Of a stretch of 5,507 nt of DNA, positions 1 to 5,507 are shown piece by piece (the stretch's first letter is position 1; the number at the start of each line of letters is the position of its first letter). This DNA comes from Verrucomicrobiales bacterium (GTDB lineage: Bacteria > Verrucomicrobiota > Verrucomicrobiia > Verrucomicrobiales > DEV007). The stretch lies in NCBI GenBank assembly GCA_007123695.1, contig SLGN01000177.1, positions 1 to 5,507 on the forward strand, written 5' to 3'. The notes under the pieces are model-generated. The model was not told the DNA's origin, ran no database searches, and worked only from the letters and a program-made list of their open reading frames with translations. The position numbers and the translations under genes are program-made.

Positions 1-60
1 CAGCCCCTCAACAAAATTACAAACAACCAACCTAATTATTTGCTATGTTTGGGACGGGGT

Positions 61-78
61 GGTAGTATGGGGTAGTAT
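61..78 (+). repeat. Tandem GGTAGTAT repeat upstream of the RAYT gene
   Basis: The octamer GGTAGTAT occurs at 61-68 and again at 71-78, giving a 10-bp period inside a G-rich stretch that starts near 50. Both copies contain GTAG, the tetranucleotide that RAYT-type transposases commonly recognise at the foot of REP hairpins (family knowledge). No convincing hairpin follows either copy here, so this may be an end or binding site of the transposase unit, or only a simple repeat. The preceding bases 1-40 are A/C-rich and show no gene. Confidence 0.4.
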
Positions 79-92
79 TTGCTGTCTCTGTC

Positions 93-1202
93 ATGAAATC
101 ACGCCGCATCCTTGGTGCCCCGGGTTCGGGGCGGGTCTATTACCATTGCATTTCACGCGTCGTCGACCGACGCATTGTCTTCCATGCTGCGGAAAAGGAG
201 GTGTTCCGGTCGATCCTGCGCAAGCTGGAGCGCTTCCTCGGGGTGAAGGTGGCGACCTATTGCCTGATGGGCAACCACTTCCATCTGCTGCTGGAAGTGC
301 CGGACAAGGAGGCGATGCCGAAGCTGGATGCGGAGACGCTGCTGAAGCTGCTGCCGCTGCTCTATGACGAGGTGGTCGTGGAGCAGGTGGCGAAGGAGCT
401 GGCGGCGGCGCGGCGCTCGGGGAATCTCGGGTGGGAACGGCGCATTCTGGAACGCTACGAACGCAGGCGCTTCGATTTGTCGGTATTTTTGAAGGAGCTG
501 AAACAACGGGTCTCGGTGTTCTACAACCGTCGGACCCGGCGGGTGGGCACCTTGTGGGAGGCACGCTTCAAGAGCGTGCTGCTGGAGGGCGGGGAGGAGA
601 CGCTGCGGACGGTGGCGGCCTACATCGACCTCAATCCGGTGCGGGCGGGTCTGGTGGAACGTCCGGAGGACTATCGCTGGAGCGGCTATGGAGAGGCCTG
701 CGGCGCGGGCAAGGGGGCGAAGGCGGCGCGGAAAGGACTGGGGTCGATCACGAGGGAGGGGCTGGAGCATCCCGGCGTCTACAAGGGAGCGGAACCGGGA
801 ACGATGGAAGCGGCGGATCGAGAAGACCTACCCGATTGGACCGAGGTGCAGCGGCGCTATCGGCTCTTGCTGTATTCAGACGGTCGGGAGCAGAAACCCG
901 ACGAGGTGACGGGGGAAGGCGGGCGTGCAGGAATTGCGGCGGAGGAATGCGACCAAGTCGAGGAGACGGGCGGTGCAATGCCTTTGGCGCAAGCGTTGCG
1001 ACAGAAGATTCGCTACTTCAGCGACGGAGCGGTGATCGGGTCGACCGGGTTCGTGGACGGGGTCTTCGAGCGGCTCAAGGCCGAGGGTCGCGCGGGGCCG
1101 AAGCGGACAAACGGTGCGCGGCGAATGAAAGGAGCGGACTTTGGCGACCTCCGTTCTCTGCGCGACTTGCGGGTCCAGGTGATGCGTCGGAACCGCAGAT
1201 AG
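93..1202 (+). CDS. REP-associated tyrosine transposase (RAYT), Y1/HUH family
   Basis: This 369-residue protein belongs to the IS200-like Y1 transposase superfamily in its REP-associated branch. These enzymes nick and rejoin single-stranded DNA at hairpins through a 5'-phosphotyrosine. The N-terminus YYHCISRVVDRR (residues 16-27) is typical of the family. The metal-binding HUH motif is H62-F63-H64 in GNHFHLLLEVP. A helical insert (about 71-128) leads to G152-T-L-W-E-A-R-F and then AAYIDLNPVRAGLV (175-188), where Y177 is the likely nucleophile by family analogy. The C-terminal third (about 285-369) carries IRYFSDGAVIGS and GPKRTNGARRMKGADFG, an extension I associate with verrucomicrobial RAYTs. 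All motifs are present and no frame break is seen, so it looks intact. ATG 93 fits the family N-terminus, although no Shine-Dalgarno is visible. It has no partner gene. Leucine is mostly CTG, unlike dnaK, which suggests a different history. A role as a housekeeping REP-processing enzyme or as a mobile element cannot be separated here. Confidence 0.9.
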   Translation: MKSRRILGAPGSGRVYYHCISRVVDRRIVFHAAEKEVFRSILRKLERFLGVKVATYCLMGNHFHLLLEVPDKEAMPKLDAETLLKLLPLLYDEVVVEQVAKELAAARRSGNLGWERRILERYERRRFDLSVFLKELKQRVSVFYNRRTRRVGTLWEARFKSVLLEGGEETLRTVAAYIDLNPVRAGLVERPEDYRWSGYGEACGAGKGAKAARKGLGSITREGLEHPGVYKGAEPGTMEAADREDLPDWTEVQRRYRLLLYSDGREQKPDEVTGEGGRAGIAAEECDQVEETGGAMPLAQALRQKIRYFSDGAVIGSTGFVDGVFERLKAEGRAGPKRTNGARRMKGADFGDLRSLRDLRVQVMRRNRR

Positions 1203-1222
1203 TCGGCAGAACCGCGCTGCGC

Positions 1223-1262
1223 CAAAATGACGCTAAGGCGGCTCAAAATGGCGCCAAATCGG
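1223..1262 (+). repeat. Imperfect 21-bp-period direct repeat downstream of the RAYT
   Basis: Two adjacent units, 1223-1241 and 1244-1262, share the pattern CAAAATGRCGCYAA followed by two variable bases and CGG, and match at 15 of 19 positions. The second unit overlaps a hairpin that may be the RAYT terminator. GCGCCAAA also occurs twice, at 1219-1226 and 1251-1258. The repeat lies 20 bp past the RAYT stop codon, so it could be a REP-like substrate or the 3' end of a transposable unit. That is inference from position only. Confidence 0.5.
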
Positions 1263-1269
1263 CGCTTTT
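1250..1269 (+). terminator. Probable intrinsic terminator of the RAYT gene
   Basis: GCGCC (1251-1255) pairs with GGCGC (1261-1265) across the 5-base loop AAATC, with a possible G-U pair at 1250/1266. TTTT follows at 1266-1269. The stem is short but GC-rich and sits 48 bp after the RAYT stop. It would separate RAYT transcription from dnaK. The T-run is only four bases, so termination may be partial. Confidence 0.5.
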
Positions 1270-1374
1270 CTGCTGGGTTGGTTGATGATTGAAAAGGTTC
1301 AGAAATTCCATAGGTCATTTGTAATAAACGCTTTGTGAAGGTTTTAGGGCTTTTGGCATGGCGTTTGCGGATGA

Positions 1375-1405
1375 GTTGGAAGACACTGAAGACAAACCCC
1401 CATCA
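1375..1405 (+). promoter_or_regulatory. Possible heat-shock (sigma-32-like) promoter of dnaK
   Basis: GTTGGAA (1375-1381) and CCCCATCA (1398-1405), separated by 16 bases, resemble the sigma-32 elements CTTGAAA and CCCCATNT known from proteobacteria. The -10 part matches well and the -35 part only partly. Transcription would start near 1412, giving a leader of roughly 25 bases before dnaK. Whether this organism has an RpoH-type sigma factor is not shown. No CIRCE operator (TTAGCACTC inverted repeat) was found upstream of dnaK or groES, so HrcA control is not supported here. Confidence 0.25.
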
Positions 1406-1409
1406 ATCC

Positions 1410-1425
1410 TTCCCGTTTTCGGGAA
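1410..1425 (+). other. Small hairpin just upstream of the dnaK start codon
   Basis: TTCCCG (1410-1415) and CGGGAA (1420-1425) form a 6-bp stem with a TTTT loop, ending 10 bases before ATG 1436. Its right arm holds GGGA, the only purine-rich stretch that could serve as a weak ribosome binding site. If the hairpin forms, it would cover that site and melt on heating, like an RNA thermometer. This reading is inference, and stems of this size also arise by chance. Confidence 0.25.
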
Positions 1426-1435
1426 CGCACCAGAT

Positions 1436-3352
<1,917 letters not shown>

Positions 3353-3402
3353 CCCCCTGCCATTTCCCGATCCCTTTCTCTAACCCAAACCAAAACCATA
3401 AC

Positions 3403-3415
3403 CCAAACAAACCCA
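3403..3415 (+). repeat. CCAAACAAACCCA leader motif before groES
   Basis: This 13-base motif ends three bases before the groES start codon and recurs exactly at 3754-3766 before groEL. It is followed by CCCAACCAT, a 9-mer that overlaps it here (3412-3420) and also recurs before groEL (3768-3776). The surrounding 3391-3418 has almost no G or T and no Shine-Dalgarno. An unstructured A/C-rich leader of this type would favour ribosome loading without anti-SD pairing. That role is inferred. Confidence 0.5.
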
Positions 3416-3418
3416 ACC

Positions 3419-3712
3419 ATGGCATCCAACATCACCCCGCTTGGTACCCGCGTTCTCGTGAAGCGCATCGAGCCCGCCGAACAGAAGTCCGAAGGCGGCA
3501 TCTTCCTTCCCGACACCGCGAAGGAGAAGCCCCAGGAGGCCGAAGTCCTCGCGCTGGGCAACGGCAAGAACGACGAAGGCGAGATCATCGAGTTCTCCGT
3601 CAAGGTCGGCGACAAGGTGCTCATCTCGAAATACGGCGGCACCGAAGTCAAGATCAACGGCGAAGAGTGCGTCATCGTCAACGAGAGCGACATCCTCGGC
3701 ATCCTTTCCTGA
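3419..3712 (+). CDS. groES: Co-chaperonin GroES (Cpn10)
   Basis: GroES forms a seven-subunit lid that caps the GroEL ring and encloses the folding substrate in the cytosol. The 97-residue length is normal for the family. The start [13 protein letters not shown] (7-19) is the conserved first strand. The mobile loop that contacts GroEL spans about residues 18-34 and holds S24[10 protein letters not shown], with the hydrophobic I28-F29-L30 tripeptide. [20 protein letters not shown] and the end [10 protein letters not shown] complete the fold, so it appears intact. The start at 3419 is fixed by the family N-terminus and directly follows an A/C-rich leader without a Shine-Dalgarno. It lies between dnaK (66 bp upstream) and groEL (72 bp downstream), consistent with one transcript. 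Codon use matches dnaK and the first half of groEL, so it belongs to the verrucomicrobial-looking part. Confidence 0.97.
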   Translation: MASNITPLGTRVLVKRIEPAEQKSEGGIFLPDTAKEKPQEAEVLALGNGKNDEGEIIEFSVKVGDKVLISKYGGTEVKINGEECVIVNESDILGILS

Positions 3713-3728
3713 GACCCTTAGCAGGCAA

Positions 3729-3743
3729 CGGGGCTCCGCCCCG
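3729..3743 (+). other. GC-rich hairpin in the groES-groEL spacer
   Basis: CGGGGC (3729-3734) pairs with GCCCCG (3738-3743) over a 3-base loop, TCC. No T-run follows, so it is not a classical terminator. It begins 17 bp after the groES stop and ends 41 bp before groEL. It may stabilise or help process the transcript between the two genes, or be a dispersed intergenic palindrome. The sequence does not decide. Confidence 0.4.
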
Positions 3744-3753
3744 CAACCAATCA

Positions 3754-3766
3754 CCAAACAAACCCA
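3754..3766 (+). repeat. CCAAACAAACCCA leader motif before groEL
   Basis: This is the second exact copy of the 13-mer found at 3403-3415. It is followed one base later by CCCAACCAT (3768-3776), which in the groES leader runs directly into the start codon. Here CCATAG stands where groES has CCATGG, and the actual groEL ATG is 9 bases further on, at 3785. The paired leaders look like one shared translation-initiation design or an old local duplication (inference). Confidence 0.5.
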
Positions 3767-3778
3767 TCCCAACCATAG

Positions 3779-5428
<1,650 letters not shown>

Positions 5429-5443
5429 GACGTCCAGCACGCC

Positions 5444-5487
5444 ACACGCTCGAAGGGCGGCCCCACGGGGCCGCCCTTCGTGCGTGT
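5444..5487 (+). terminator. Strong hairpin terminator after groEL
   Basis: A perfect 14-bp stem is formed by 5451-5464 (CGAAGGGCGGCCCC) and 5467-5480, with only AC between the arms. After a T-T mismatch (5450/5481) it extends by six more pairs, ACACGC (5444-5449) with GCGTGT (5482-5487). An outer GGACGT (5428-5433) can also pair with ACGTCC (5488-5493). No T-run follows, as is common for terminators in GC-rich Actinobacteria. It lies 15 bp past the groEL stop and would end the chaperone transcript. Confidence 0.85.
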
Positions 5488-5507
5488 ACGTCCGGCGACG
5501 AAGGGCG

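Noticed and set aside
41..49. TGCTATGTT as an extended -10 promoter for the RAYT
   Set aside because: No credible -35 element lies upstream at suitable spacing, and the match is only partial.
431..1285. 284-residue open frame overlapping the RAYT in another frame
   Set aside because: It is a Gly/Arg-rich shadow of a GC-rich gene. The RAYT frame has all expected motifs.
1358..1435. In-frame upstream ATG extending DnaK by 26 residues
   Set aside because: The added residues have no Hsp70 counterpart. [14 protein letters not shown] at 1436 is the standard DnaK start, and the extension would cover the likely promoter.
1203..1435. CIRCE operator for HrcA
   Set aside because: No TTAGCACTC-N9-GAGTGCTAA-like inverted repeat is present here or before groES.

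Overview
The window holds four protein-coding genes, all on the + strand: a REP-associated tyrosine transposase (RAYT-type, Y1/HUH family), then a chaperone cluster dnaK - groES - groEL, closed by a strong hairpin terminator. There are no tRNA or rRNA genes, no CRISPR array and no classical multi-gene defence or secretion system.

Organism: the left four fifths look like Verrucomicrobiota. This rests on recognition of protein style, not on a search. The RAYT with its RYFSDG C-terminal extension, the DnaK, and the N-terminal half of GroEL resemble proteins I associate with Verrucomicrobiales such as Luteolibacter, Haloferula or Akkermansia relatives. The spacers before groES and groEL are A/C-rich and lack a Shine-Dalgarno sequence. 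The last ~900 bases differ. From about residue 250-270 of GroEL the protein takes on an actinobacterial (GroEL1-like) character, codon choice shifts (Leu CTC to CTG, more ACG), and the gene ends in a GC-rich perfect hairpin without a T-run, as is common in Actinobacteria.

Layout: 1-92 is an A/C-rich then G-rich upstream segment with a tandem GGTAGTAT. 93-1202 is the RAYT. 1203-1435 carries a 21-bp-period direct repeat, a likely intrinsic terminator and the presumed dnaK promoter region. 1436-3352 is dnaK. 3353-3418 is a short spacer. 3419-3712 is groES. 3713-3784 is a spacer with a small GC hairpin. 3785-5428 is groEL. 5429-5507 is a composite terminator hairpin and the window edge.

Function: DnaK (Hsp70) holds and refolds nascent or stress-denatured proteins, and GroEL/GroES form the ATP-driven folding cage that acts downstream of it. 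The three genes share a strand, are 66 and 72 bp apart and have no terminator between dnaK and groES, so co-transcription is likely. DnaK's partners GrpE and DnaJ are not in the window. The RAYT is a separate unit, probably a domesticated or mobile single-strand DNA transposase that sits upstream by chance.

The most notable point is the mosaic GroEL. It is either a real inter-phylum recombinant or a metagenome assembly chimera joined at the most conserved part of the gene, and the sequence alone cannot decide which.
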